A stretch of DNA of 22,536 nt from an uncultured Planctomycetaceae bacterium (GCA_937967665.1 CALBSZ010000496.1:1-22536), one strand, 5' to 3'. Shown: positions 19,601 through 21,873, counted from the stretch's first letter. Program-made: numbers and translations. The notes: a model not told the origin generated them from the letters alone.

Positions 19601-21873
19601 AGCAGCCGGTTCCCTTTCGCTTCCGCACGCACTTCAAACGCCTGAGCGTTCACGGCGTCGGCGATGATGCCGGCCATTTCGTCTGCGGTCTTCGGCGTCG
19701 TGGAGGTGGCCAGCGGAGCGACCGGAGTCACATCGTGCTGGGGAGTGGAGCCTTGCAGGAGCAGCGCGCCGCCACCCTGGTAGACCGGTGTCAACTCGGG
19801 AAACGCGTCGCCAATGGCATCCGCGATCACGGCAGACACTTCGTCCTGCGTGCGGGGCCGGACGGTTTGCGAGGCCGAAGGAGTACCGGTAGTGCTTAGC
19901 GTATGTGTTGGCGTCGTTCCGCCAAGCACTACCGCGCCGCCGACCTGGATCGGCGTTACTCCGATACGCGCATCACGAATCGCGTTCATCACGCGAAAAG
20001 CGAGCTGCGATTGTGTGGTAGTGGAATTGAAACGGATCACGACCCGTCCGTCCGTGGTGCGCCCTTCGTTGTCGAATTCAAAGACCTGCGTCCTGACACC
20101 GTCGCTGATCGAAAACGTATTCTTGTCCTGGACGCCTCCGGCTCCACCACCTTGCGACGGCAGCTGAATGACGAGGTTGTCGGTGATGTTGACGCCCGTT
20201 CCGGCCGTCACCATATCGTCGTTGTCGAATTCAAACGTTTGCGTGCCCGCAGCACTGCTGACCGTGAATTGCTGTCCATTCGTGACACCCCCCGGGCCGG
20301 CGCCGGCCGCCGGGACGTTGACCACAATGTTGTCCGCGGCGTTGATCACCACATTCGTCGTTGGGCTGCCGTCCTTGTCGACTTCGAACGTCAGCGTCTG
20401 CGTCGCCCGTCCGGGACGAGCGTCGTTCGAGATGGTAAACAGGTCGCCTTCCACCAGCCCAACGCTGTCCGAACCGATGATCACGCCGTTGCCCAGCGAC
20501 AACGCGGTATTGAAACTAGTGCCGGCATCAAAGCCGACATCCAGATTGCCCACCAGACTGCTGGTCAGCGGCGGCAACGGCGCAGGCTCCGCTGTGCCAA
20601 TCCGCAAGCGAAACGTCGCGGCGCCAACCGGACCACCCGTGACCGGATCGATCAGATCGTACAGGTCGTCCGCGAAGGTCAAGATCGCCTTGTTCTCCCC
20701 AGGCAAGTACTGCACGCTGGTCGGATGATACGGCACGTCGTCCGTGTTCTCAACCGTTTCACGCGTCAGAATGAGTTCATAAAAAGAGGGATTGTCGGCG
20801 GAACGCGCGGTTGGGTTGCCCCCCGCATCGTGCTCGATGAACAAGTCGTCGTCGTTAAAGTAGACCTCGATCTGATTGCCCAACTGGTCGAGCCCGCTGC
20901 CCGACCGCTCGACGGGCTGCGGTACCACGGCGATGATCTGCGTGCCGAGATCAAGTTCAAAGTCGCGAGTATGATCGACGCCGGGACTGTTCTCGTCAGG
21001 CGCTCCGAACCGAGCGCCCAGCGTTCCCGCCGGCGAGCCCGGCGCCGGGTTGCTCCGCAAGGCCAGCAAAGGGTGCTCGCCGAAGATCTGAATGCGGTAA
21101 AGGTCGTCAGGCAACGTGTCGGCAAAGCGCGCGATCACGCTGTTGGCACAAATCGTGTCGATGCCTTCCACCGTACAAGCGGAAAGGTCGCCAGCGCCAA
21201 TGAAGCCCGGGTCAACTACGATGTCGTTCGCGCCGGCCAGGAAGATCGGCGGCGCCGGATTCGGAATCGTTGTGATATCGGTTTGCGCGTCCGCCGGATC
21301 AATCAGCTCGGCACGAATCAAGGCGGTCGCCTCGACGTCCGAGTTGATCGCATTCACCAGGTCCTGAGCACGCGTTTCGTTCGTCGGGTTGACGTTCAGG
21401 TTGACCGTAATATTCCGCCCTAACACCGTCACCGACGGGGGACTCGGCGTTCCGTGGTCGCTCTTCACAAGCGTAATGCGGATGCCGTTCTGGTCTTCGC
21501 CCAAACGCACCGCGTTGAAACGAATCAGGTCCCGGCCGCTGACCTCGAGCGTTGCGGTCGCGGGCGAAAAGTCGTGGTCCAGGTTTGAACGCGTAATCTG
21601 GATACCGCTCAGCGTGTCCAGGTCGATGTCCTGGTTCTCGTCGAAACGGAACGTCAGGTCCAACGGAGCGACATTGCGGATGTCGGTGCTGTCGACGGAT
21701 AGCAGTTCCTGGTCGTTCGGCTGAATGCCGATCAACGTGGGACCGACGGCTAACAACCGCCGATCTTCGAAACGCTCGAGTTGAGACGTTCTGCCCGCTT
21801 CGAATTTCTTTCGCAGTAATTGTTTACGACGATTGCGTTTAGCGCGTGATGACATTGAGCGTCGCTCAGACAT
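1..21873 (-). CDS. Giant modular surface/secreted protein, planctomycete type, 3'-partial (at least 7,291 aa)
   Basis: This is a single open frame from ATG (21873-21871) to the left edge with no stop; every codon was checked. Recognisable motifs recur in the same frame over the whole length (33 FEFD-like cores between 20388 and 196), so there is no sign of a net frameshift. The start is chosen because AAAGGTG lies 7 bases upstream; a second in-frame Met (residue 7) lacks one. The protein is acidic and beta-rich, with PPC domains, beta-helices, an M10-like domain, Ig- and GEVED-like pieces and about 30 tandem modules. It has no transmembrane segment in the window and no clear signal peptide; the N-terminal motif is the kind seen on giant planctomycete proteins. 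It contains exactly twelve cysteines, in six local pairs. Function is inferred only: adhesion, matrix or cell-surface scaffold. No enzymatic activity is supported. The gene appears monocistronic at its 5' end; its C-terminus and downstream neighbours are outside the window. Confidence 0.95.
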   Translation of the reverse strand, partial: MSERRSMSSRAKRNRRKQLLRKKFEAGRTSQLERFEDRRLLAVGPTLIGIQPNDQELLSVDSTDIRNVAPLDLTFRFDENQDIDLDTLSGIQITRSNLDHDFSPATATLEVSGRDLIRFNAVRLGEDQNGIRITLVKSDHGTPSPPSVTVLGRNITVNLNVNPTNETRAQDLVNAINSDVEATALIRAELIDPADAQTDITTIPNPAPPIFLAGANDIVVDPGFIGAGDLSACTVEGIDTICANSVIARFADTLPDDLYRIQIFGEHPLLALRSNPAPGSPAGTLGARFGAPDENSPGVDHTRDFELDLGTQIIAVVPQPVERSGSGLDQLGNQIEVYFNDDDLFIEHDAGGNPTARSADNPSFYELILTRETVENTDDVPYHPTSVQYLPGENKAILTFADDLYDLIDPVTGGPVGAATFRLRIGTAEPAPLPPLTSSLVGNLDVGFDAGTSFNTALSLGNGVIIGSDSVGLVEGDLFTISNDARPGRATQTLTFEVDKDGSPTTNVVINAADNIVVNVPAAGAGPGGVTNGQQFTVSSAAGTQTFEFDNDDMVTAGTGVNITDNLVIQLPSQGGGAGGVQDKNTFSISDGVRTQVFEFDNEGRTTDGRVVIRFNSTTTQSQLAFRVMNAIRDARIGVTPIQVGGAVVLGGTTPTHTLSTTGTPSASQTVRPRTQDEVSAVIADAIGDAFPELTPVYQGGGALLLQGSTPQHDVTPVAPLATSTTPKTADEMAGIIADAVNAQAFEVRAEAKGNRLLLVGAAQTDFSNVTNIAREQLQSVIITSEIEAQVFTLNMPGANNEPGHRDIIAEHIPNDSFDRDEGITTFFYNFRTDIGTIPDAQGLPQPAFNLITERQKERAREIFEIYAGVAGVQFFETESEGLIVATGDPRATGPAGQPMVIANAAQTWDDNFGDNVGVGGNTIGTGWFETMIAQIGGFLGLGTTSDLPQQQVRGDDPALTNPPAVDPTLPQSNNRIEPVFPGDGDIVHLQHLYRPESKDIDLYQFEIDLGDRLLPQEFKKQGLFTAETIAERKEDGSLLDTVLSLYEEVQNEDGSPVLDSNGTPLRRLIARNDDYYSEDSFLSMPLGSGKYYIGVTASGNTDYDPTIEDSGFYGVSQGIYDLRLDFRPAAEQSILDADNADNAGASETTRHTPLDGDADGDPGGVYNFWFNVAPPAGQEVPGTPRTIFVDKSHVPDFSRPQGTPSNPFNVISHAFDLNAFDPNNAEAANPGDIVRIVGNGGLDGDLATLSDNFAYEVGFDLLGQPLDDGINIEVPKGVTMMVDEGAIFQLRRGRIAVGSFLPQVDRSKAAIQVLGTPENQVYFTSYHDQTIGLDTFSFTTIPQKADWGGILLRDDIDRADGNFVYDEEGIFLNYINHADIRYGGGQVSIASKFQVVNPIQIIDTRPTISFNNLTLNADAAISATPNSFEETNFHAPRHQHNLFTSDYDRVGPDMHGNTLLENTVNGVFVRTETPAGQELHRLTVSGRWDDTDIVHVLGENLHIQGTPGGPLKRIEGPEVDLVTKMAINVPATPADPGGILEPGIYRYRMSLVNKAGYETPLSDAIENVIVEPGQNAVRLGRQPNSIIGDLPRATGEYVARRLYRSTNGGRYELVAQLNALDKTYVDTGQRRGGIGGDPVTLDTPPVADVDLTAQAGGALPAGQFRYRIVFVDMFNNEGLSSEATRQLTITGNPTNQNTPGNGTIVLSRLPLAGPETVERRVYRSSPTDDGPYELAGVITDPTATTFIDNGATYGTGPLMEGLLLPRQDGRLAVDPAQVVKAEGSYIQAGISSQVLAEGHDGLEVTFTSLRDDRYGRGGTFETTNTPDAAMAGDWGGVYVGQFGSASIDHATFAYGGGITRVEGTFTGFNVLEVHQAKTRLANSVLEFNEVGLGGQASQQGEDARFGRGFNEQATIFVRGAQPIIVDNIVRNNVGPAISMNANSLNAVLQADIGRQTSNVDVKAGYRDNQGPLIADNRMGGNDINGLVIRGQTLTTEGVWDDTDIAHVLRETVYVPDMHTYGGLRLESSPTESLVVKFANQVDALGVVTPAGLEAFGRPTDIVDRVGGAIHVIGQPGQPVVLTSLSDNTAGTGFDQFGRPQTITSNDLTAVPNAGDWNGIILNQYSHDRNVAVVVEGEPRDIDSPGINATPLNAQFLGQLAPAEYDGDENRRFGFTVHGFINEPDDVDVYSFLGDQGTEVWIDIDRSRHAFDPIIELLDGEGNVLARSENSTNEATFADNLFGGPAEPSPDFDTLVSEGDVETFVQQKQPPFQGQDFWTTNPRDPGLRIVLPGGLDTTNVYHVRVRSNGPNLDNLAGGLTSGGYQLQLRLREVDEFGGSNVQFADIRYANNGIQILGQPVHSPLLGESGEITGVNNDTSAGAQPIGNLVAVDRSSITTAGDLTGAADVDFYSFQINSPVTAAATVGAIFDIDYADGMSRPNTQIAVFNAAGQLMFTARDSNVGEDRPRPLHADDVQDLTRGTVGAADSFIGRVDLPQGTYLAAVSSDQQMPRQMEQFFLHNPLNAALRLEPISTFRRIAEERLEPFPIFSTVDPPQVPVLLDTNSVVPFNLGDVVLFVEQEFGSCGAIPQSRLNTVDPFTGVPETVVGNHCFDFHDIAMRPDGTLYAMTVAEELPAPQEPTDASSGNYYQISTGNGQATLIGDDGIETYELDPADPTLQSSTRSNSGLGDGIQFNALDIGQLNGTRGLGVGQRGFVQETNNNPLQFPAGPSIVENILYQFNPFDGQAFSGPQLDRVDNPLTGQTRADGAGTNIVERGELLTSPKITPSDATFPTRVGQGTVFNLQDGDQVIIDDGGGNPTTFEFDSGPEVRQNIDVIADQTIRDGNFFVLEDDTFFQMDVGSVIEITAGFGFFPNGTLITVNDRLGQTDSFQFIEASSMLMPSPGVTGIQYDARTDNAVNLAGRLTSAINASGQIIVQAFNNAGRISLIDDRATVGGPTIQINTTNRALGVEITGDHGAAPIIQAIQGDLIADGDSFFLQNAGTNGGQTRFEFNSGYNISIPTTLRLSVPTAGGRGIVDGSVISVTDGVTTVDFRFERSSDPFDPMNFTRLPYTAVHTPNDIANLVVSAFNASGLGLDSKNIGGGQVHLGSQFNHSFAAPLPNGFSSTGQSGGVTDGEFFTIGDNNGLDPTVTFEFDTGNGVMGMRTAIPFSHGDTAEEIAQTIANVILTSPIGAPAAPFGLTPTPLGNGGGVNLGGQSNPLEPTLPDHFLTVTAADAPNVIAFGDPMVGPNNLNPANPASVPIPFIPSANFTSAQVAANIDQAIQLAANPGQIIPVCDGDTCFDGQTFTINDNGVNVVFEFEDSLFGPAGIAPTSDVAIPFSPSTLLTPGTSLAAMAQRISAAISGATNDVRVEIASGDRVVQVDPFSFVGRTQLVGDRVVANGFQVRFTASVPGVLGSPGVQQVGPATGQQVFQVTDVEEDWNIEAQDAAAAQYGIDPARDVPVPIPNGRNITDHINARRIATVVNQVNPTFDAGGAWGRINFAGSETADFAGVPVWATVNTSSFGVTPGAERVPFRAWDYAEDRREDIDLDTFVENVPGIGSRLVNAVNRPDPPATIFSRSAINTPGADQVIPGLFAQCILGFNINCTNGEVRLNQGSVTIVQPNRPGDMNEQPIGSDGEGPGGIINGITIMNGTVYAVSDAGGLFVVTNPLTSNASTNYVRTSAADLLGIEFGGLTSGPPSVENGRFSNTLFANDTRGRIYAFNTQGQLQPIFVDGATSIDTGLNPGNSPGLEVTGIDFSTLDSNLFHITNACPSVPPQRECDTDHGSPVAQPGPGQASYHFGTGELGDIDFPGGAHGSIVSNEFSLKGYSAADRPVLYFNYFLDTENEVGAPTDLDPMFDSFRVFIADNDGDWQLLGTNDRDPSTDLATPPFNVQLAFDVGDQGAPTAWRQLRVALDPYAGRDHLRLRFDFSTAGSMNVGDTFTTGDELRAVAGVFLRDGQTFQIDDVVFEIEAGHTLIPPSGAAIPPGESFTIDDGVNVPTTFTFTDNLQMQDNILVAFGGDRFDDGDAFTVTDNSVVPAQVYAFEFDSGYVLQTPNVAIGQTRIADMEQFTLNDGTGDVIFEFDDNGTVSGGASQVINVKDDMTVIVPVNGALGGIANGDRFVINNAGTDHVFEFRKTGMPVGTSNVINIADNIIIQVPAAGGGFGGIQDTDTFTLTQGALSVQFEFDNDGALLNGSAERIDFNHFTTPDVLADRIATAIIARGFNVVPVNLGGGTLMLDRTTPGMVVNTSGSAALTNTFRPRTQQQISELIVEVVSATPGVGVTPVDHGNGRIVFEGTTPQHTLTRTGSLALQGDVTPKSQDEMADRIVSAIQNQYSGGTLTASNVGGGYVQIFDSTGAVTHTLDASQAPTLRQSGQPGLNDTSATRVPFSPTDTAADIAATLAATINPFVPAATKPAPHENVVQFVGGNTAITFAETVASPLEPENFVPIFLDNRPDGLGGIVNSQTASDIANRIDQAITQAILTGRLLPSIVTHFAANRNIDGNRVNIEGAALVTQTMSPTANRLGVALEGTVGLNDPLNAPLNVPVPIHTDMSRIDVANVIDGLLESQFYNPTLIPDFTTSFTDGDRFILDDGVNPPVTFEFDSHYILQIPSAGGNAVAGGIRDGETFTVSAGNFSATFEFDKDGTTVPGNASVLISDTSSVSDVQRSLEQAVNSGINIPPQLNLRANVLSGGRVQILGGFINQPASGPPADVFEIQLGRGGVLTLEPSRPGVDSAVTIGLPQTFAFNLPDQLTLFVPGAGIKDGETFVIDPDNTDILPGATFEFEDIAIGDGVGTGSISIPFSQTNTQLEMATLIRDAIELAGLGLMPTIVDPTVGSAIHLGGSPNFAVNTFNTHLTDSGNASAGAIADGDIIVIGSPMGVYTFEFDEDNSVIETPTYRAIDFTIDFTSSQNAQAIVDAIDLTDGTLDGMGLGIMPQNLTGTAIVGGRIHLGGTTAHFFDSSMSNITTVGSGGPIPEGETFIVTDGAQSVKFEFTRDATFDPRNTPIFISDNDSTSQIIDNMAAVLQVSGLGVTPTNLDGQRMDLGGGPSNVVTLTSTLTIPGPLMLQAPLAGGGSGGVADKETFTVSDGVNPPVVFEFENIDVADGVSGANIPVMFSFGDNQNDIADALVAAVESALPLLPNLRPRNLGNGLVTLDELGLATTEVITLPTTVLTTTGIRGGAAFNIPVEFAPSTSFAPRNMAAALDTAIDVTTTQLQVPLAIDAVIDPADLRRVELQHTQVFPADVLLRYNPAEYASFVLFQQGGTPLALEAPQNISKQDEDLLRIIGHVVIDAGPIGYEAPLPTNPLFNLPGDEFGAFNSNRRGQNNAGEEGLYIDDIVIGFAERGEQAFFATTDSTYSGNPLASPGITAGEYQLEIRRSEDYGLPLARSWDTNDRFDQAVTMLIQPGAEIADGQLFTISDGINHVTFEYEDVTLGNGVASGHEEVRVDPSDTDFVVAQRVRDSINDLDVQALLSVVAGIGDGTITGAGAPTLSTANRVNLYGPAHLEVHSVDADESNDSLLEAIDTRIDGVNTPPFVASGYIGDNRLVPLDPELDVDLFRLNLIAGETVMIDIDASEISSTLDSVLRVFDSTGTQLAFDDNMDLGIRPPDEFQRLDPFLQFTAPADGTYYVGVSGFTNVAYDPTVPFSGTEGRQRGNLGFYQLEITFGSATETDVMLFNEFGDGNHFRDQGQVIIHSNSITDSANFGILVDSGPRGNVRDPAGDPNDTSPHIGAVRNLRELNVRDTGIGVVLANNLLVGNAAGGIRYSGETNAFNEQQAALPFGRIVNNTVFGNGGGDVGIQLDENVTPTVLNNIVANLGTGIDVDALSGTSIFGANLYSQNTVAASGINTPSGFGDFDRNLDSPTELNKALFRDPANRNFYLATGSVAIDSAIQALQDRDDFRRVKDAMGIAPSPILAPENDVTGQQRRDDPTVEPPFGFGTDIFIDRGAIDRSDLIGPTATFVGPRDNDSNGLDLDPGFSVIRLAASQVVSSFRINLDDGVPPADPARGVGVDDRTVTTNAVTVTMNGDLLVDGIDYTYAYDSTSNSIRLTPLSGVWTPNRIYTVELNNADTFVLTTPTASAIPDGQSFDVTDLTGATERYEFERGYSLQLAQTYQLQAPINGGSLGLIDPATGRPTGIVDSETFMITSGTRTETFEFDKNNSSTLGRTVIPYDQTFDQNAIAGAIIAAIKNANLGLSPKNLGDGRIHLGSNASHVLTVPPNSSLTPSGVAGNVEDGETFYIDDGTGVTYFEFTRDGNVEHDNVPILFHDGQTHEEIGESLAAAIRGASVGLSPEHVGNGLVHVGGTTSHFLNTFRANLTQTGTPGVRETFGLRTLAADLRVQVPATGALGITEGETFTVEDVAGNKVRFEFDSDGVFIDDDGDMLADNVLITYSRDPADDQDTIAQAIVLALQTPMLQLNPAYLGNGVIDPGAPTDHLFDLRGSVLTQTGEPGGVRDQDRFAIEFDDDSNPATPPICVTFEFKETGLPLPTNSLCALPRNPNSPASNVLVRFSATDSAADIGESLVPIIESAPLSLAPNHAGDGFVRLFEDSRYNLVLDTNVSAITRTGQSGVLPAVPIHFVPNPDVDPTQLAVSLIAAIESSTVLTDVHAAPNGGAEVAVTGAASVNTTLVTGPPTALLPSGGMIEPVPAIRDLAGNTLKPNLLSGDTKMTIVMGSVPLDYGDAGDPSYPTILSNDGAVHVVDSEPLFLGATHDLEAEGQATRTADGDDRDQVLITAGSSLVQTGLPPLAGPGAETVAIQVPSAGAAETADGETFTVTNGATSTTFEFDKNGMFDMVNHTQIDLFGLVSDNDVAQSIVAALGAPALGLSPRNLGSGRVHLGSTAMHSLDTSLSPSITQSGVAQGTTDMDVFSINGVTFEYDSNNAWSNPYRIAFTPNNTHTEIAQRTVDAIQAALQAGDLEDLLPANLGQGRVQIGGAMTHRIDTSASGVVSEGAPVFFLNVPQTGLALKTQPAALGLQVPQTLTLTLPAVNGFPTVTDGEILVIGNGFSTIKFEFDTNTITRPGNTPIRFQPNVGIDILANEVVNVLTNSNLGLSPRNLGNGVIHLGSVAGHFVSATAAPSIGVSGQAVGLSDEETFTVSDGTTTVTFEFDSNNSLTTPNTRIVIGPSLTNNEIAAAVNSAINSAGLGLAGFAYGNGNIQVGGQPNHVINTSNTAMTQAGVGGGVTDGQSFTISDGVNDPIVFEMDLDGRILPGNYAVSIAATDTPAQIVASMIDALNDSPLQGVTPIELNNAVMQLSAKVHHTLDGSSAR
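1621..1782 (-). other. GEVED-like fragment (residues 6698-6751)
   Basis: LDYGDAGDPSYPTILSNDGA, HVVDSEPLFLGATHDLEAEG and QATRTADGDDRD match the first half of GEVED-type domains (usual form: D(F/Y)GDAPD-x-Y-T-L – H – LG – D-x-E-x-(D/E)-G – GDD). The second half, normally D-DEDGV followed by strands, is missing: the sequence passes straight into a new FEFD module. The element is also common in giant planctomycete proteins, which supports the taxonomic call. Confidence 0.65.
1810..3589 (-). repeat. FEFD-module block 4 (residues about 6095-6680)
   Basis: Cores lie at 3511-3522 (YEFE), 3346-3357 (FEFD), 3061-3072 (FEFT), 2704-2715 (FEFD), 2422-2433 (IEFD) and 2371-2382 (FEFK). Well-kept copies end in LGLSPKNLGDGRIHLGSNAS and VGLSPEHVGNGLVHVGG. 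The unit around 2371-2433 is doubled and carries the cysteine pair C6495/C6513. The block ends near NGGAEVAVTGAASVNTTLV, before the GEVED-like fragment. Confidence 0.75.
3590..3990 (-). other. Ig-like (Big_5-type) domain (residues 5962-6095)
   Basis: After GAIDRSDLIGPTATFVGPRD, the segment SVIRLAASQVVSSFRINLDD, VTTNAVTVTMNGDLLVDGID, YTYAYDSTSNSIRLTPLSG and VWTPNRIYTVELNN matches bacterial Ig-like domains of the Big_5 kind, with the last strand YxVxL. It links beta-helix 2 to module block 4. Confidence 0.6.
4040..4835 (-). other. Right-handed beta-helix region 2 (residues 5680-5945)
   Basis: Strand-turn repeats include FRDQGQVIIHSNSITDSANF, GILVDSG, NVRDTGIGVVLANNLLVGNA, AGGIRYSG, RIVNNTVFGNGGGDVGIQLD and PTVLNNIVANLGTGIDVD. 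The N-N-x-(V/I/L)-x-(G/N)-N ladder is that of parallel beta-helix proteins. The end, ASGINTPSGFGDFDRNLDSP, TELNKALFRDPANRNFYLA and SVAIDSA, is the usual closing signature of this type (the 'NFYLATGSVAIDSA' element). No catalytic residues recognised. Confidence 0.75.
4836..5226 (-). other. Canonical PPC domain 4 (residues 5550-5680)
   Basis: This is the clearest PPC copy. GYIGDNRLVPLDPELDVDLF is followed by LNLIAGETVMIDIDAS, LDSVLRVFDSTGTQLAFDDN, LDPFLQFTAPADGTYYVGVS and NLGFYQLEITFG. Length and strand order match the family's usual size with a short insert after GTYYVGVSG. PPC domains are normally secreted-enzyme accessory domains; here there is no peptidase next to it. Confidence 0.8.
5360..6210 (-). 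other. Beta-sandwich (LamG-like) followed by a single FEYE module (residues 5222-5505)
   Basis: RRVELQHTQVFPADVLLRYN, YASFVLFQQGG, LRIIGHVVIDAG, LYIDDIVIGFAERGEQ and SPGITAGEYQLEIRRSEDYG suggest a beta-sandwich with a 'GLYIDDIVIGFAERG' element. That element is usual in planctomycete sandwich domains that describe the edge of a carbohydrate- or ligand-binding module. One module follows with its core at 5539-5550 (FEYE, DGQLFTISDGINHV), ending in IGDGTITGAGAPTLS, which leads into the PPC domain. Confidence 0.5.
6211..10049 (-). repeat. FEFD-module block 3, the longest (residues 3942-5221)
   Basis: Twelve cores lie at (left ends) 9940, 9838, 9712, 9601, 9445, 9289, 8032, 7915, 7483, 7177, 6853 and 6538. 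Short modules come first: 9601, 9445 and 9289 are each 156 bases (52 codons) apart. Full modules of about 100 residues follow, with ends such as LGLMPTIVDPTVGSAIHLGG and LGIMPQNLTGTAIVGGRIHL. Between about 8845 and 8060 the FEFD core is absent but the helix (ADIAATLAATINPF) and end strands persist. All are acidic around the core, which could allow calcium binding; that is inference only. Confidence 0.75.
10050..10559 (-). other. Jelly-roll-like beta-sandwich (residues 3772-3941)
   Basis: After the C-x8-C pair C3777/C3786 comes GSIVSNEFSLKGYSAADRPV, LYFNYFLDTE, FRVFIADNDGDWQLLGTN, WRQLRVALDPYAGRDHLRLR and FDFSTAGS. The order 'L-x-S-x-x-F-S-L – L-x-F-x-Y-x-L – F-x-V-x-(I/V)-x-D-x-x-W-x-L – W-x-x-x-x-V-x-L-x-x-Y-A-G' is the layout of MAM/laminin-G-like or immune-inhibitor-type sandwiches. 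Likely a ligand- or glycan-binding sandwich; exact family not assigned. Confidence 0.5.
10560..11470 (-). other. Propeller-like region 2 (residues 3468-3772)
   Basis: The segment includes FAGVPVWATVNTSSF, GGIINGITIMNGTVYAVSDA, GGLFVVTNPLTS, RIYAFNTQGQLQPIFVDG and VTGIDFSTLDSNLFHIT. The strand pattern 'I-x-G-T-V-Y-A-V-(S/D)-x-x-G-x-L' matches propeller blades and resembles region 1. It contains the cysteine pair C3602/C3610 (C-x7-C), and the pair C3777/C3786 follows just after it. Confidence 0.45.
11480..13530 (-). repeat. FEFD-module block 2 (residues about 2782-3465)
   Basis: Cores lie at 13399-13410 (FEFD), 13192-13203 (FQFI), 12832-12843 (FEFN), 12703-12714 (FRFE), 12403-12414 (FEFD) and 11905-11916 (FEFE). 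Complete modules end in LGLDSKNIGGGQVHLGS and LTPTPLGNGGGVNLGG. The last module contains the C-x4-C pair C3298/C3303 just before DGQTFTINDNGVNV. Some members have lost the core but keep the TPTIQINTTNR-type end strand, showing progressive decay of individual copies. Confidence 0.75.
13540..14190 (-). other. Propeller-like region 1 (residues 2562-2778)
   Basis: The segment has short repeated 'x-L-x-x-V-D-P-x-x-G' and 'DGTLYAMT' strands: RLNTVDPFTGVPETVV, DIAMRPDGTLYAMTVA, NYYQISTGNGQATLIGDDG, and NILYQFNPFDGQAF. This is the blade pattern of beta-propeller-like stretches common in large bacterial surface proteins. It holds the cysteine pair C2585/C2611. The number of blades is unclear, so a full propeller is not proven. 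Confidence 0.45.
14342..14799 (-). other. PPC-like beta domain 3 (residues about 2359-2511)
   Basis: The segment includes NNDTSAGAQPIGNLVAVDRS, GAADVDFYSFQINSPV, TQIAVFNAAGQLMF and LPQGTYLAAVSSDQQMP. The ADVDFYSF, Q(I/L)xVF and GTYLAxVS elements correspond to the first, middle and last strands of PPC domains. It directly follows domain 2, so two PPC-like units stand in tandem before the propeller-like region. Confidence 0.55.
14800..15447 (-). other. PPC-like beta domain 2 (residues 2143-2358)
   Basis: The segment contains NAQFLGQLAPAEYDGDENRR, FGFTVHGFINEPDDVDVYSF, EVWIDIDRSRHAFDPIIELL, NVLARSENSTNEATF, then after an insertion NVYHVRVRSNG and SGGYQLQLRLRE. The DVDVYSF – DPxIELL – G-x-Y-x-L-x-L order is PPC-like. 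It is longer than a normal PPC domain because of an insert of about 60 residues (EPSPDFDTL to NPRDPGLRIVL). It follows the end of beta-helix 1. Confidence 0.6.
15481..18309 (-). other. Right-handed parallel beta-helix region 1 (residues 1189-2131)
   Basis: The region opens with FVDKSHVPDFSRPQGTPSNP, a typical entry into planctomycete beta-helix domains (polysaccharide-lyase-like fold). It continues with repeated short strands: GVTMMVDEGAIFQLRRGRI, ADWGGILLRDDID, INHADIRYGGGQVSI, GDWGGVYVGQFGSASIDHA, IIVDNIVRNNVGPAISMN, LIADNRMGGNDINGLVIRG, AGDWNGIILNQYS. (A/G)DW(G/N)G recurs three times. WDDTDIVHVL (17376-17412 area) and WDDTDIAHVL (15838-15880 area) are paralogous copies. Such helices usually bind carbohydrate or form rigid stalks; no lyase catalytic residues could be identified. 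Two Fn3-like copies are inserted in the middle. Confidence 0.65.
16621..17259 (-). repeat. Tandem Fn3-like pair inside beta-helix 1 (residues 1539-1630 and 1660-1751)
   Basis: Two copies of about 90 residues share the same skeleton. Copy 1: PGIYRYRMSLVNKAGYETPL, then RRLYRSTNGGRYELVAQL and TYVDTG. Copy 2: AGQFRYRIVFVDMFNNEGLS, then RRVYRSSPTDDGPYELAGVI and TFIDNG. The YRY(R)-V/F-x-E-x-LS and RR-YRS-x-G-YEL motifs are typical of Fn3-like modules that punctuate beta-helix proteins. Both are beta-sandwiches by pattern; no active-site residues are visible. Confidence 0.6.
18487..18960 (-). other. PPC-type (pre-peptidase C-terminal) beta domain 1 (residues 972-1129)
   Basis: The segment runs from GDIVHLQHLYRPESKDIDLY through LDTVLSLYEE, IARNDDYYSEDSFLSM and GKYYIGVTASG to IYDLRLDF. 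The order 'D-D-Y-F/YxF – L-D-x-x-L-x-L – ND-D – G-x-YY-x-x-V – Y-x-L' is the PPC signature (PF04151-like). An insertion of about 30 residues sits between the first strand pair and LDTVLSLY. The domain follows the degenerate peptidase domain immediately, suggesting the pair was captured as one cassette. Confidence 0.65.
19024..19404 (-). other. Degenerate M10/serralysin-like metallopeptidase domain lacking the zinc site (residues 824-950)
   Basis: The segment starts ITTFFYNFRTDIG, has a long helix ITERQKERAREIFEIYAGVA followed by VQFFETES and GLIVATGD, then NAAQTWDDNFGD and WFETMIAQIGGFLGLG. This is the layout of the M10/serralysin-like peptidase domain found in other planctomycete giant proteins, where the last part would read HExxHxxGxxH. 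Aligned to that motif, the three zinc-ligand histidines are A934, G938 and T944, and the catalytic glutamate is Q935; only G941 and the GLG context are kept. The domain should therefore be catalytically dead and unable to bind zinc in the usual way. A PPC-type domain follows directly, as in real secreted peptidases. Family assignment is from motif memory, not a search. Confidence 0.6.
19642..20469 (-). repeat. FEFD-module block 1 (residues about 469-744)
   Basis: Three cores lie at 20377-20388 (FEVD), 20224-20235 and 20071-20082 (FEFD), spaced exactly 153 bases (51 codons) apart. Each has the frame GGV-x-(D/N)G-x-x-F-T/S-(I/V)-S, then the core, then a strand ending in (I/V)xDN(I/L)V(I/V)-(N/Q). 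After the third core the module continues into helix-like LAFRVMNAIRDARIGVTP and VGGAVVLGGTTPTHTL, then two degenerate copies that keep only the TxDE(V/M)-x5-DA helix and the GG-x-LLLQG-type strand. The same ordered arrangement recurs at 8845-9513. Confidence 0.8.
20470..21747 (-). other. N-terminal Ig-like/beta-sandwich region (residues about 43-468)
   Basis: The segment begins PTLIGIQPNDQELL and carries the pattern LDLTFRFDENQDIDLDTL, which resembles bacterial Ig-like (Big_5-type) domains that describe 'x as a variable with limits' at the start of large surface proteins. It contains a cysteine pair C233/C242 (C-x8-C), a second beta stretch around DDLYRIQIFGEHPL, and the acidic, possibly metal-binding FNDDDLFIEHDAGG. 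I could not assign a precise family to the second half. Predicted all-beta; role probably structural. Confidence 0.5.
21748..21873 (-). other. N-terminal basic leader with LEPR-xLL/DRRLLA-type motif (residues 1-42)
   Basis: Residues 1-31 are strongly basic (RAKRNRRKQLLRKK at 10-23) and are followed by LERFEDRRLLA at 32-42. The motif matches the short conserved N-terminal element (xDRRLLA / LEPR-xLL family) known from very large planctomycete proteins, where it marks the start of the mature or sorted region. There is no hydrophobic core of the length expected for a classical Sec signal peptide before or after the motif. How such proteins leave the cytoplasm is not evident from the sequence. 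The motif is the main reason for assigning the window to Planctomycetota. Confidence 0.8.
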
